From Chionoecetes opilio (Eukaryota; Arthropoda; Malacostraca; Decapoda; Majidae), in assembly GCA_016584305.1 (NCBI GenBank), contig JACEEZ010020120.1:232070-296069 (forward strand): a DNA stretch of 64,000 nucleotides, in the 5' to 3' direction. A model generated the notes under the pieces. That model ran no database searches. It was given only the letters and a program-made list of their open reading frames with translations, and was not told where the DNA came from. The translations under genes and the position numbers were made by a program. Shown here one piece after another: positions 36,854-51,800 of this stretch (the stretch's first letter is position 1; each line of letters begins with the position of its first letter).

Positions 36854-37178
36854 ATTATTTAGGATTTCTAATTTTCACGTGGTCGGCAGCACCTAAAGAT
36901 ATGTGAATTTGGCGTTCTAGTTGTGAAATTTGATATGTAGAGCTCTTTTTCTTCATAATAAACACTAGGCTGTGTCTGAAAAACTATTTTGAAATTGTTA
37001 AAAAAAAAAAAAATGACTTTTTTTGACTTATTTTCGAATTTTCAAGTTGATGGCGGCACCTGAAGATATTAATTAATCGATCTAATATTTATTTGTAATC
37101 ATTTTTAGGACGTTTCGCAACTTTCCCGCACTAGGGCAAATCAATTTGAAAAAAAAAAGTGAAAAACGAGCCACCCTA

Positions 37179-39300
37179 ATGTGCATGCATTGTGTCAGTT
37201 TTAAAGATACTTTCTAGAAGAATAATCAGTAACTATATCCTTGGAGAAATGTAAGTGGGAAAATGTGTGGCTATATACGTAATTAAGTGTAATGATTATT
37301 ACTTGCCACAATACATACATAGAAACAGCAGCAGGGAAAAGTGGGCCAAGGTTTATGGGGAATGCAAGAACCCTTGGTGTAACCACCCCAAAAATGAGTC
37401 TGCTACTTGTGATACAGACTAATGTTAAAATGGCGTTGTTAACATTCTCTGTTTTCCATACTATTTTATTGAAAATGGTTTTTGAGTTGGGTCAATTTTG
37501 ATCTCTCTTTACATATGATGATTAATTTCACCAGTCATTTTGTAGTCATACAGAATATTTTTTTCATTGTGGCATCAAGGATTATAGTATAGTGGGGTTT
37601 TTTTCTCTCTTTCTTCAAGTTAAGATTTTTATATTCTGATTCTTAAATTGTGGATTCCACATCTCGTATTAAGTACTGTCCTATACAATTATTATTTAGG
37701 AGGACAATTATTATTTAGGAGTTTATTTTTGTAAACTGACCCGTGCATATCATGTGAGCTATCAGAAGTTTCACGGGTGAAGAGCAGAGGGGCAGCTTAA
37801 GATCCTAGGATGGTTCATGAATGATTTACTGAAACATTTGTCGAGAGGTCAGGGTAGGTCTGCCTCATTGGTCATGCAGTAATGTGTGTGTTTGTAAAGA
37901 CCTTGATCAGTGTGTGTGTTGCAGGTGTATATGTAGGTTGCCCAAGTAATCATTCAAAAGGTGGTGCCATAAGAGAGGAACCCAACTTTAGCAGTAAAAT
38001 TGAAAAGGGTAAATTTGCCTCCCCAGACTACTCGTAGATTACCTGCAATAGTACATCTTTTTTGTATACTTGCTGACTGAATTTCTTTGCAGTCATTCTG
38101 AGGTGTACTAAGAACAGAATACAGTAGAGGATGCTACAACAAACATTGGTTCCAGGGCCGTGTTCATACTGACATCTGTTCTTTCTAACATGCAGTGAAA
38201 TACTTGTATTTTGAGATAATCTGTTCCAAGTTCACTACAAAGATGTAAGTAGCTTTCTCACTATGCCTTGCCGTGAAGGACCAGAAATGGTCTATGTCAC
38301 ACCACTAAAGGTAGTGAACTTGCATTTGGTATAAAAAAAGGTACATATTTTTGTGAATATATGGCTGTCTGTCTGTGTATCTGTCAGTATGTTATAACCA
38401 TTAATTTCATCTAACACATAAGTATGGGTAGTACATTGTACATTCAGGTTCATCTGTGATAAGTGTGTAGACTTGCAAACTGTGGATGTATTATTGTGAT
38501 GTATGAATAAACAAACAGATTTATTTGGGGCTGTTACCTGGCCAATCACTAGCATAAGGATCCTGAGTCTTCTAACCAATCAGATGCACTTTTACCTGCT
38601 CTGTCCTGCTGAAAAGAATTTGCACCTTTGCGCTCAAAACTGTCGGGCAGATAGTCACACAATAACTATAGATAATTATTCTGATGATTTTGTTCTCATT
38701 CTTGGCAAGTACCACAACCCTACTACCAGAGAAACAGCCTTATACCATTAAGGAATTGGGCTGTTTGCCAGAATGTTCCAGGTACTTGGGTATTCCTACC
38801 CTTTCATTGATAAATCTTTCCACCATGGCTACAGGTAACAGTAAAGGTAACCAGTAACCACAGCCAATCGTAACATGTCTAGCTAATCCTCGGTACTTCA
38901 GGTGAGATCTTTTATGACAAATGCTACTCTAGGTACCCTCTGAGCGTGTGAGAAAGATCTGATCTTACTAGGTGGTTCAAGTTCAATGTCGCAATACTGT
39001 TCTTACTGACACCTGATGGTACACTTATGCCCCGTTTAACGCAATCCTGCTTAACGAAAATAGTTACACAAAAATAAGTTTTGCACCAAAATTTGTTTAA
39101 TTCATGAAAGATTTAATTTATGCAAAAAATTTGTTTGAAAAAAATAAAAGTTTGAAATACGTATATAAAAAAACTTATTTAAAACCAATAATTAGTCAAG
39201 TTAAGAATACGATCCATAAAGGAACCTACTAATAAGTTCTGGGTATGCACAGCAGGTTTGTTCACATTTAGACCTTGAAAACTTAAGCAATTGTTCTTAT
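37179..39300. other. Aurora 3' flank / intergenic, no gene recognised
   Basis: No coding family seen. AATAAA occurs at about 38506 and could serve the Aurora transcript if the transposon in its 3' UTR is transcribed through; an AATAAA inside the transposon (35374-35379) is another option. Confidence 0.35.
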
Positions 39301-39329
39301 CTTTTTGGCATCTCTTAACCCGTAATCTT

Positions 39330-39710
39330 TACACTCACTCGAGAGATGCAGAGTAAGGGGCGATCTGATAGAAGTTTTTAAGTGGATAAAGGGATTTAAT
39401 AAAGGAGAGGTAGGAAAAGTTCTTACGGCTATTAACCAGGGTAGAACAAGAAGTAGCGGATTCAAGCTGGAAAAGCGTAATTTAAAAAAGAAATAGGGAA
39501 ATACTGGTTCACAAATAGGGTGGTAAATGATTGGAATGGACTCAGTAGACAGGTAGTTAGTGCGAAGTCATTAGAGAACTTTAAAGGGAGGCTGGATAAA
39601 TTCATGGATGGGGATGAAAGGTGGATGTAGGTAGTGTAAAGTAACAGGAACTACCTCGTGTAGGTCTCACGGCCTCTTGTAGCTTCCTTATTTTCTTATG
39701 TAACCAATAT
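39330..39710 (+). mobile_element. LINE 3'-end fragment, copy 1
   Basis: Encodes, with damage, a LINE ORF tail: IEVFKWIKGFNKGEVGKVL, then WFTNRVVNDWNGLSRQVVSA and a stop after GDERWM at 39628, followed by a 3' UTR ending near CTTATTTTCTTATG. Close relative at 52985-53212. Confidence 0.7.
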
Positions 39711-39927
39711 AAATTGCATTTTTTTTTTTTTTTCCCCCATAATAAATTCACAGTTCTCTTGCAAATAGCTTTTTTCTCTCTCACTTCTATTATCTTAAAG
39801 GACACTGACAAGTGGCAAGTCTAGACCTGTGTTCCTGGGAAGGTACCATTAAGTAAAAAATATATACTATATATAATTGTAGATTTAATGGTTCTGTATA
39901 CAAAACCATATTTTTCCTTTTGTCTTG

Positions 39928-42900
39928 TTACAGTTCCAGGGAATTCTGAATCTCTTCATCATCTATAACATCAGCAGCACAGAAGGATTGCCAGAGAGGC
40001 TCGACATCATACCCTCGGCCGAGAAGTCGACAGCGGTGTTCCTCCAGCCGTGGGGTGGCTTGATCCGTGCTGAGGGTGATGGTTGCATTACTCCACAGCT
40101 TCTCAGCCACCACCGAAGCACGAGGCCATGTGCGAGAGATAAGGTTGGTCCTGTCCACGTATTCTCCCCACATGCATGCCTCTCCTCCAATCACCAATCG
40201 TTTCTGAGCCTCCGTTCCTGAATAAAAAGCATAGATTTGTCAGAAAGAAAATAATATGAATAAAGGAAGAGAGTGATAAGAATCTTTGAGAGGGTAGTTT
40301 GGAAATAATTCATGTCACATCTCTACCATAAGCTTGTGGTGGTATTCCATATACTCGCGTTATACGAGAACTCTATGATATATTCATGATGATGATACGA
40401 TTCACTAATTTGCACCCTTCTCCGCAATATGAGCAAATTTTATTTCATGACGCAAGTTAATGTAAACATGACTGCATTATAAACAGGCAAAGAAATATAC
40501 GTAATATCTTTGTGATTTTGGATTTACCGTTACAGCACAGTACTTAACCCCTTCAAGCCCAGATTTTTCCTTTGCTATATAAAATTGTATGTTGTTACCC
40601 ATAAAATTACGAAAAGTACCAAATTAGTTGGTCGACAAGGATACTAAACAGGTTATAATCTATAAAATATTGCTTATGTTAATTGAAAATTGTCTAATGG
40701 TACCCAAATTACAATGGAAATTACGTTCTGGGACTCAAGGGGTTAAGCATATGGCTACTCTATTTTGTAGTTTTTCTATGTATTATAAAGTAGCTATCAG
40801 CTCTATGTCGCCTCCGTGATGTAGTGGTTAGCGCACCTAGCTATGAAAATGCGGCCCCTGGTTCGAATTCGGGCCAGGACAGTAGGCAGCCAGCCCAACC
40901 AGCTGTTCATCCTTCCTTTCAGGGTTGGTCGATAAATGGGTACCTCTGGACGGTAACTGTGGTAACCCAGATGTCACACTAGACCTGTGTCCCTGGGTAA
41001 CGGGTTCTTACACCCACGACAGCCTCAAAGGCTAATGCCACGGAGATGAGCACCGAGGCCACGCGCAGCTTAGCGTATGCCGCCATCTTTACCTTTACTT
41101 TATCAGCTATATGTGCACTCAAGTCAATTTGTCTTTGACTGTTTATACAAAAAAAAATTTACTCCCGTAGTTTGTTCAACCAAATTGTATGGAATTGAGG
41201 TATCAAATTTCAACTCACCCTTAAAATCATGTGGATCACACTGATAGTACTTGTGCCAGTCAACACCATAGCTGATGTAGTTGAGATACCAACATGATGA
41301 TAAAATTGTATTATAGCCTGCAGCAGTTACCTGGAACATACAGAACAAAATAAAACACGGCCTTAGTTTATTTACAAATTGAAATATGTTGAAAGTAAAA
41401 AGAGAAAAAACGAGAACAGAAAGGAAAGAAAGAATAACAATGTAGATAGATAAAAGTTGATATGTGTATGTCTCTCCGAGTTCCATGTTTGCTTTCTTCT
41501 GGAAAACTGTCAAGGAACTGCAGAATCACACTTTGCATAAGGTGTTTCACGTTTAGGTGTTTGTTTATTCTGGCATTTGCAGCAAAGTCCCCCATTATAG
41601 CTTTTCCAAGCCCTTCCCTTCCATAATTTCAACCACAGAGCAATTAGAGACATTATAACCACTGTAATAGCAGACATTTATTTGAAACACAATCTGGAAA
41701 CAATGTCTTATTAGCCTAACCAATGTAGTAAACTAAATGACAAGAATATCATGCACTTGGATATGAGATGGTTCGTCTATTCATTTTGGACTCTTCACAT
41801 GCCTGAATGTAGTCTTTACAGATGGTAGGGATGCTCGAAAATAGAACTTACTTTTTTAAGTTCTTCCTTGAAAATCAATGGTGTATTTCCATTCTTCCAA
41901 ATATGTACCACTGTATCGTCAGCAATGTTGACTCCATTGTCAAAAACTTCTTGCCACACCAAGTATCTGGCGTAATCAATGACATCAAAGTGTTACATAC
42001 CCTGCTGCACATGCATAACCTAAGATATCCTGTACATATATTTTTCATGATAAACAGGAAAATAAGTAGCTTATACAATATAATTCTGTTTGATATTTGT
42101 TTTGAGTTAATACTCTTATGCTTTTTGCCCCCACCCCAAAAAAAAGACTGCCTCTGAATGTTGCTTTTTGATCTATAAGAAGTGTAACAAAGTAAAGTAA
42201 ATAAGATTTTCTGGCCATTGTTGCTTACTTCACTATTGCAGAAAATAGACTAGCTAAGAATTAACTAAAGCTATTAGTATTATTGGATTGATAATTAATT
42301 TCCATTATCTTTTATCAGACTTACCCATTTTTAGTTGGAAGATTGCCGACAATTTCAATAAGTTTTGAAATGTATAATTCTTCTAATTTGCTATAGTCTC
42401 CAGTAATGTTGAGCTGAGACATAAATGTTGTGATATTGGGATTGCTCTTCCTGAAACCAAAGACAAAGTGTTCATACATTTACAATACACTCAATACAAT
42501 TTATAAGAATTTTTTTTCTCTCTCTCTTCATTGAAACACTACCTTTATTCATTTTTCTATTTGGTTTCATCATTTTCATATTGATAAATAATGATTTAAG
42601 AATGCATTTGTTGATGACCTTACCAGCAGTCAAAGCTGACTTCATCTCCTCCAAGGTGGAGATAATGGTCGGGGAAGCGTGTTGTGACTTCCTCAAAGAG
42701 GGTCTTCAGAAAATTGTAATTTGCATCATTGGTTGGATCAATTGGGCCATATGTTCCATCAGGCTCACCATCCCTATAGTGAATGTAGCAAATACATTAT
42801 ATAAGATATTTCACCTACAATATGACAAAAAACTACTGAGAAATGTGATATGTATATCTAAAAAAAAATATATATATATTTCAATCAATACATGTAATAA

Positions 42901-45900
42901 GGAATTATCACATACTTGTAACAAGTTGTTAGAAGACCTGGCTGGGAGGGTCCCCAGGACTGTGTGTGACCTGTGGGAGATTATTAATCTAATGATGAAC
43001 TGGACCTCAAACTATGAAAACTTAGTTGTACCAATAGTGGGATGTAGATATAAATGGTACGTACACATGTACAGTATGTGTGTATGTATGTTTATCAGTA
43101 TCAAATATTTTCATTAAGATGAACTGACAAACTTTTCATTATCGCAGTACGTATAGACCAAACTGGTAGAAAGGAAAGAAAAAGATGAACCATTTAAGAA
43201 AATACGTCTCTCTCTCTCTCTCTCTCTCTTTATATAATTACCTACCTGGAGTGTCAAATTCCGGCAGGACACGAATGCCCCTCTTGTTCCCATATGTAAC
43301 AATGCTGGCAATGTCACCTTCAGTGTAGACATGACTCGGACTGTAGGCCCCTTGTTCACTGTAAGTAGAAAGGGAAGGATTCGTACAGGAACTACCCTGT
43401 GTAGGTCTCATATCTTTCTATTGCATTATCATGTTTTCAATTTTACTTTATATTTGTAATGTTTCTTTCTTGGCTGTGACCTTTGTCTTTATCATTATCA
43501 TTCAAAATTCAAAATAAAAACTTATGTCTGTTTCTTGAGGTTACTGGTGTCCTCTTTTCCTGCAATGCAAAGTGGCACCCGAGAAAGATAAATGAAAGAA
43601 AGGATAGTTAAATAACCTGACAAAAAGATATTTCTTTATATTTGTGAGAATATAAGATTTCCTTGGGAATAACTTTTAGCTATCTATCTTCATCCTCTTC
43701 ATGACATGATGGGAATCATCATCATCACCAAGCTGCTTGATTACTGCTTGCAATTTGTTTGTCAAAATTATCAAGCTCCTATATGTTGTGGATTCCTCCA
43801 TATAGATCATAATTCCTCCCCGCCTATAGCGCCAGTGGGCAGTATCACCTCCAGGGTTCGGATGGTAGACCCTGGAGACATATTTGAGGGTTCGGATGGT
43901 TGGCCCTTGCCCGTGGTGGCGCAGGCAGGATTTTTATAGTGGCGCCTGTAATTAAGAGGCTCATGCCGCCAACCCTAAGTCCTCCGATGCACTTGCAATC
44001 GAAGGTAGAGTTAATGGGCAGTATGTGTGTGATCTTCGGCCACGCCATGATTGCAGAAAGATTTTGGCACCATCGGGAATAGAACTTGGCATACTGAGCA
44101 CGCCACATGGAGGCGTTAACCACTCTGCCATCACCTCCCCAATGTTGTAGGAAACATACATATAACAACAGTGAGCCTAATCATCTACACATACCTGAGT
44201 CCAGGGTAGGCACTGCTGACATATGGAAAACTTTGATCATCCACAATATGCCAGTGGAAAGCATTCAACTTATTCATAGCCATGAGGTCCAGAGTCTCCT
44301 TGATTTTTGAGACAGGTAAATAGTGTCGTGAAGTATCCAGCATCAGGCCTCTGAGGAGTACACACAAACCACCTACAATCACCACTACATCTCATGGAAG
44401 ACACCAGCTTTAGCATAGTTACTGTACTTTTAATTACATATCATAGCAGTGAAGGAAAATGATCTGATTTAAGATTTAAAAAAAATGTTTAGTACCATTT
44501 CATTTAAGGAAAATCTTTACCCATCATACTGTACTATCATCATAATTGTATCTTTGTTTCTACAGTCATGACAGTCCTCACCTGTAACTGAACCTTGGAA
44601 AATCCCGGATCTGTGTCGAGTTCACATTGTATACAGCAGCGTTTGGCACCAGAAGCTGAGAGAAAGTCTCGAGGCCCCTCAGGATGCCCCACACACTCTG
44701 GGCGAGGAGGAAGCCTTCACCTGGAGCGTCTGGGCTGTTGATCTGGATGACACACAGACGACCGAAGGCAAGTTGACAGTAGCAAACAATAGTACCTAAA
44801 ATTCCGTACTCTTATAATCAATGTATGTGTACGAGCAGTAACATCAGCATCAGTTGCCCAATTCTCACCTTGATCTCGTACTGCTCATCCATCCCCTGGT
44901 ATGGCCGTTCTTCACATTTGGTTAACAAGACCACCTGCAGGTTGTCTAGGTATCCCCTGAAGTTGTCATCTTTTCTCCAGGGATATTTTGACTTCTGAAG
45001 ACATAGATGAGGAGAAAAATATTCTATAAGTCTCACTTGTATATGTGATTGTTGATAGTATTATTGTACTTATTTTCTGCTAGTAAACAGGGGCTAAAAA
45101 AGTTATTGAAGACATGCCCATATTGTCTCCAATCGACTGGGGAATCAAACCCGCATCCTCTGGGACCTCACACATCTCATGGATGTGAGCTGAGCAAGGA
45201 TGATTCTATACAAGTCATCTTTGGAGCAGTGTGTGCTATCCACCACCCAAATCACAAGATATGGCAAGAGGTGTAAATGTGAGCAAATTTATATCTATAT
45301 ATAAAATCAAGTTATCTGCAGAAAGTTTAGTAAAAAAGTAGTTTTTGGCTATGTAAACTTTTTTTTAGTATTAGAGTCGTCAATACATACAGCGTTTATC
45401 ATAGGTGACACCCTACTCGTGTGGGTGAGGACCAATTGTATGTAAGAAATTATATCATATTCACTCAATAATATTCAATAGTAGTTTTTCAATTTAAAAA
45501 TTTCTTCTAAATCTAGAATTACCTTCGCAGCCAAGGATGGAAACATGATCTTCTTGTACCTCAGCAGCGCCTCGTCCACGATCGCACAGGTGTTTCTTGT
45601 CACGTTAAAACTAAAACAGATCAGAGAACATTGTGTTCATGGTCATTCAAAAGTAGCCCAGACTTTCCCCAAAGGGTGTTTTAATTTTTAACAAGAACCA
45701 CTACAAAGTATTTAGGCAAACTTTTGAAGTGCATATCCTACAATAAGTATGATGTATGGAATAAATTATATAGGTATACATATATATATATAAACAGCTT
45801 ACAAAAAGGTATGAGGTCTGATTATCATGTAGGTGTCTTCCGGGGCCTCAGCTTGAGGACATGGCCACACCTTTCCAACTGTGGGATTGACGAGCGGGGT

Positions 45901-48771
45901 GCCGCCCAACACCACGCCTATCAACCCCACCACCGTGACCAACAAGGCTGGGGAGAGAATAAGGTAATGTGAATACTTCAGACTCTGTGCATGAAGCCTT
46001 AAGTACAATCAATCTAGATGTTGATGTGCATGTTGTTTGGACGCGTGTTGCTGCTGGGGGAAGGGAAGGTGTTATGACAGCTTGGCCTTTCCATGTCAAT
46101 GTCAATAATCTTATTGCATAGTATTTTCAATAATGTGTTCATCTACAACATAATAATGGGAACAATAAGGGCATCAAGCCAACAGTAAAAGATATGTGTT
46201 ATCTATTTTTTGGGCAGTGAACTCTTATTATCAAGTAAGATTTGAGTGGGAAACATATGTTGTATTCCCACAACGCCCCTGTTGTAGGAAATGAACACAT
46301 GCTTTAGATAGTCATGAGAGAGGAGTCATCATGTCAACTGCGATGTAGGAATGGGTATGTATGACGAAAACTTTCCTTGCAGTAGTTATGGATGAATGGA
46401 GCATGTGTCCCCTTATGTTGCTAAATTATTATCATCAGTAGTGGTAATAGTATCATTATTGTTCATTGTCATTGTTGTTGCGAATTCTCTATTTTCATTC
46501 TTTTGCTTCTGAATCACCGTCAGGAGGTACTGTGTAGGCCAGGTGTGTACGTAGGGTGGAGAGAAAGACTGTATGGAGCTTGGTATCTTCTGTGCGTGTG
46601 TGCGTGTGTGTGCTCAGGCGGTCCAATTAGTCGTGTCTGGCTTTTCATGGGATTGTGCATCATAGTTTTACTTATTCACAGTTGAATATTTGGAACCTAT
46701 TTTGCCCCGTTCATGGGGTGAAAAGTTGCGTATCCGCGGACCCTTAACACCCCACGGAACAATACTTTACGTGGCGAAACCGTGCGTTTGGATTAGCCAT
46801 TGGTCCATTGTCTCGTCAGTTCTTTATCTGCCTCCGCGGGAAAGTGGTTATCTGGATAAAAAAAACCACTAACACTTCAGTCAAGAGAGCTCGTCACGTT
46901 ATGTCCCCATACGAAAAGGTCAATGTTCGAGGTGAACTTCATGCTGGTATGCGTTATGCTGAGGTCCAACGGTCAGCAAAACGTCCGTAGTCATACATCA
47001 AAAGCATATTATGCAAAAGTATAAACAGCTTGTTCATGAGGGTGCGAGGTCATCAACGTGCAGTAGTGCCAAGGAAGCGTGTTAGCATGTTAAAATACTC
47101 AGAGTACTTCGAAATAATGACAACTTGACCCAAAGTTAGCCGTGAGATGTAAGAATGGATGCCAAATATTCGATCCCCAAATGAAGTGAACACAAAATGC
47201 GAGCATTTTTAACAATCGTGCCGTTGTATGTATATTTATCGGGTAAGCAGTTTGTATGCCTGTTTGGTGTGACATTACAAGCAGTTGTGTATATCCTATA
47301 CGTACAAGGCAATGCATGTATAAACTATAAAGTACTATACATACATGTAGGCTACAGGGATTAAGTAAACGTGTGTATAACTATGTCTGATGTGATATTC
47401 CTACTCGTCCTTGAATTATAAGTAATTGCTCTCGAAGCACTAAATAGCAAAGCGAACCAAAGAGCTTCAAGGTCTCTTTGACAAAGAAACTCCTGTTGTG
47501 CGGTGGACTACAGGCACAACGACATGCTTATGGGAAGCGTTTCTCATACTTATGACAGCGTAATTCATATCACTGGTGTATGTCACAACGTCGTCTGCTC
47601 AACAGGAGCATTTGCCGATGTGTAATTCTGTACCGAAGATTCGATTCCATAAGCCGTTCGGGCTCTGTACGCTTCGAGACGTGGACAATGAAGTTTTGAA
47701 CAGTGAAATGAGGTGACGACTGACGAGTGGGTTACTATGGATTCCGCGCGTCTGAACATTTGATTATCACAGCCCTATTGGAGTTAAAGGGCCAAAAAGC
47801 AGGTGTTATAGCTCGAAACACAAATGAATCTGCAGTAGTGTGGTGGTACAGCAATACACAGTCAACGGCAAGGCTGATTCATAGCTAGACTGATACAGTG
47901 TTCATATGTTGTGTTTGCTGTGTCACCAAACAAAGGGATCCTTGTAAGTATAGCATGAATCTCATGATTCATGCTCATGAATATTGTCTTGAATCTCAGC
48001 TGGGACGAGTTATTATTCTTTGTTTATTAAATTATCATTGCATGCCGACCGTCGTGAAAGTGTGATTTATCCACGTATGTTAATGCATGTACTCTAGATC
48101 AGATCATTTAAGGTTTGGTACGCCACAAAATCATTCCCTTAAGTGACGAGTTCATTTTTTTTAAGTGTGTGTTCCTCTAGTTATTGTAGCATACACGGCC
48201 TGAGCTGTGCGTGTGTGCGTGTTAATTTACCGCGGTTTTGATCATGCTCAGGGACTGTAGGTGTTTTGATATCGATTTGACACCTAGATATTTCTTTAAA
48301 AAAAGCACATGAATAACGCAGGTGTGTGTGTGTGTATAGACTGAGCACTGGACTATCGTCACAGGTGCACATGAAAAGCAGGTGTGATGAGAATTAGGCC
48401 CAGTTGCAAGAAATGGACGTTTTCCATCGAGTAAACGATAGTGAGTGGGGCGCCCGACTGTCGTGATACTTCATTGATGAGTTTCATGAACGGCTGATTT
48501 TGCCCCCATCGGCATGATGTCCCGACGTCGGGAGCGAGGTGTACCAACCCGTGCGTTAAATAGAATGATAATATTTACTACTATAAAGAAATTAATTCCA
48601 GTCATTTCTATCATGAATTATTGTTTTCTATAACATTAAAATATACTAATACTTGTATTAGCAATGCTGTTTTCAATAGAAAGAGGCGGCACGAAAAGAT
48701 TTCACAAGTTCTGAGGTTGGTCATTTGAGTTACCATGACAACGCCACGCTGGTGTTCACCTCCTCCTCCTC

Positions 48772-48833
<62 letters not shown>

Positions 48834-51800
48834 GATTACAATATATTTGCGTTTGTAGATGATTCTAGTCAGTAATATTTAGCCATATTACTTATTATCA
48901 TTTCGAAATGGTAACTGCATAAAAGTAACATTCAATCATAGTTAAAGTCTGTTCACTAATATCCCAGCGGGAATACCGAGCGGGTATAGGCGTTGGTTAG
49001 GGCTGCAATGATCCGTTGAGGAACCATATGAGCCCTGGTGAATCGGTGATGTCCTATGATGCGTTCACAGGCGTGGTAGTTGATCAGTCTTCTTCAGTTA
49101 GACACAGGTAAGGTGGATGACAACGTATTGTTATGAGGTGTGGATGTACTCCGCCCGCCCGCCCACCCGCCCCATATCACCAGCCGCTGTCAATAGGTGG
49201 CGCGGACATCCACCGCTTATCTTGGGTGCCCGGCAACTGAAAATGATGAATCAGCTGCCTTTTCGGCTTAGTAACCGCGTTGATTCTTCCTCAGAAATGT
49301 GTCACATATTGAATATGTAGAGTATTGATGTTCAATGGAAGTATTTGATTATATATGGTGCTCATCGATCATCTCATCGGTAGGGGGTTACCGCCCGACG
49401 ATTTTTTCCCGATGGGGCACACGATGGGGGTGAAATGACGCTGTTCTTGAACCTGTGCAGTCGGGCATTTCCACGCCGGGACCCTATAGGGCACACGACG
49501 AGACCTTCTTGCAACTGGCCCTTAGGTGTGCGGATAGGTATCACACTCACAGCGAGGGTTGTAACAAGGCCAAGCAAGGGTCGGTTGTCTTCATATGTTT
49601 AGCGATTCGTTTATTCATCATATTTTATTCACATAGTTGGCTAATGTTATTTGTTTATTTGTATATCTATTAATTTGATATTTTTCCTCATTTTTTTATT
49701 TATTGAGTATGTCTCTCAAGGGAAAATGACGGTTCATGCCGCGCTTCCCCACGTCATGTTCGTAGCTGGAGCCGTGCCTTATACGTATATATATAACTAA
49801 AAAAGTCGCCGCACGTTAAGTTAGCAAAAATGGGTCCCCTTCACTTCACCCTTATGAACGCACGGGATTGGCTGAGGTGTTGGGTGTTGGGGCTTTAGGG
49901 CGGAACTTGGAGTAAGGCATTCCTTATTCGCCAACTTAACATGTGGCGACTATAGTCAGTTATCATATACATACAACATAACTCTTAGTGTAACAATAAG
50001 TGCATGTCTTTTTGCCCTCACGGGATTACGCAACCAACTCCAACAAATGGTTTAATAATTATGAGGATAGTTAAGGCTACTTTTTCCACAGTATAATTCA
50101 ACAGTATCGTAAGAAAACCGTGAAGGGCTTTCTTTGGCTGGCAGTACCGTGGACCTAACGAGGCACACAGTAGTTAACCTTCATGTTTTTGCCACTTCAA
50201 CATCAATATAAGTGGCAATGCGGAAGCGGCTCTTCGTATCATATGTACTAAGGGTAACTTTTAAACTTTACATACCATTATAGAAACACTAAATTCCGTG
50301 TTTTAGCGGAATGATACATATTGTTTGGGTTACGTAACTTATTGCTTTGCTACAGTTGAGAATTTGCTGAAACAAGCTACATACCTGCGTAGGAGGAAGG
50401 AGGGAGAAGGCAAGTGATGGCGGCAGAACACGAGGCTTTATGACGTGCTAACCAAGCAAATAATGTATTCGCACCTGCCATTTAAGAGTAGTTTTGTGTA
50501 TAGGTTAAGGGAAGCTTAGTCACGTGTTTGCAATGCACATGCTAACGATGGATATGTGGTTATATATACATGTATGGGTTGTTGTAATATTGTTTATAAA
50601 AGGGGTTAAAAAAATACAATACGGTCATTCATAAAGAAGACTTGCTTCGTGGGGTTAGAAAGCGTTGTGATTGATGATGAATACAAGTCATCTGGTGGCT
50701 TAACGAGAAAATAATACAGGAAAACAATACTGTCGAAATGGCTGTTGTGAGCATTGCTAATGTATAATTTGATATTTAATCTATTTTTCGATTTGATTGG
50801 AGCTACATTGAATTGTGTAATCCTTTTGATCTGTGAATAACATACAAAATCAACTGTATGTCTTGATTCTTACCATATAACTGTACCTTTGGATTTGATT
50901 TGAAACTTGAAAGCGAGTTTTGGCACTTGAAATTAGGCTGACTCAGGAGTGTAGCGTCCGTCCCTGACCTTGGGTGATATTCGTGATTTTTGACATTTTT
51001 ACATACTGACCACTGAAGAAAATGTCGGATATCCCCAGTAATTATTTGAATATTTGTTTTCGGGGATGGGTCAAAGCGATATTACAAGTACGATTTTTTA
51101 AATTATTACAATTAGCTACCGTAGATAACAGTAAAGTCGCCAGGACAACTTTTTTTTCTGTTTACAGACGTGTGGTGGCGTTAATACTTATATTTCTACA
51201 TCCATGATTTCAGGAAAGTTAGAAGGGGCTATCTGGAGAGTCTGTGTCATTTTGTGTCTTCATCTGTGTCATAGTATGGCTATAAATGAACAAATTACAA
51301 AAATATCTACAAAGTGGCTACCAACAATAGAGTCGCCATCTAGTGTTTATTTACTGAGTGTCCTACCGCTGTCGTCGTCGCCCGAAAAAAAAAACGCGTA
51401 GCGAAATTTGAAACCGTCTATACTTGCAGATACAAAGCATAAAACAACGCTGAAACAGGGTAGATTATACAGTCATGATATAAACTACTGTGTATCATCT
51501 TCAGTGGCACAACTGGCACATACAAATCAGTAGTGATGCTATAATTCGTAATATTTGGCGGCTGGCGACATGACTGCAGGTGGCGACTTTACTGTTATCT
51601 ACGGTAGCTACATAGACGTTTTTATGCTCATAGTAGCAGCTAGATCTCACTGATGCAAATGTGAGTAAATATCACATTTCTCATACATACTCCTTTTATC
51701 CACCACCATCAATGCAAGAATGTTCGCAGTGCAAGGTAATAATAATGACAATTACTATTGATTGGCTGTCCTTTGGTAATCTGATAGGTTGTAGAAACTC

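Larger units (their letters stand above)
34975..37178. mobile_element. 2.2 kb inverted-repeat DNA transposon in the Aurora 3' UTR
   Basis: Long inverted repeats of about 300-350 bp: left from 34975 (TAGGGTGGCTCGTTTTTC), right to 37178, further shared blocks around 35180-35320 and 36870-36975. It begins 28 bases after the Aurora stop codon. It encodes minus-strand protein fragments (see 35528-36853) and is itself interrupted by a repeat at about 36165-36600. No clear target duplication was seen. Confidence 0.85.
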
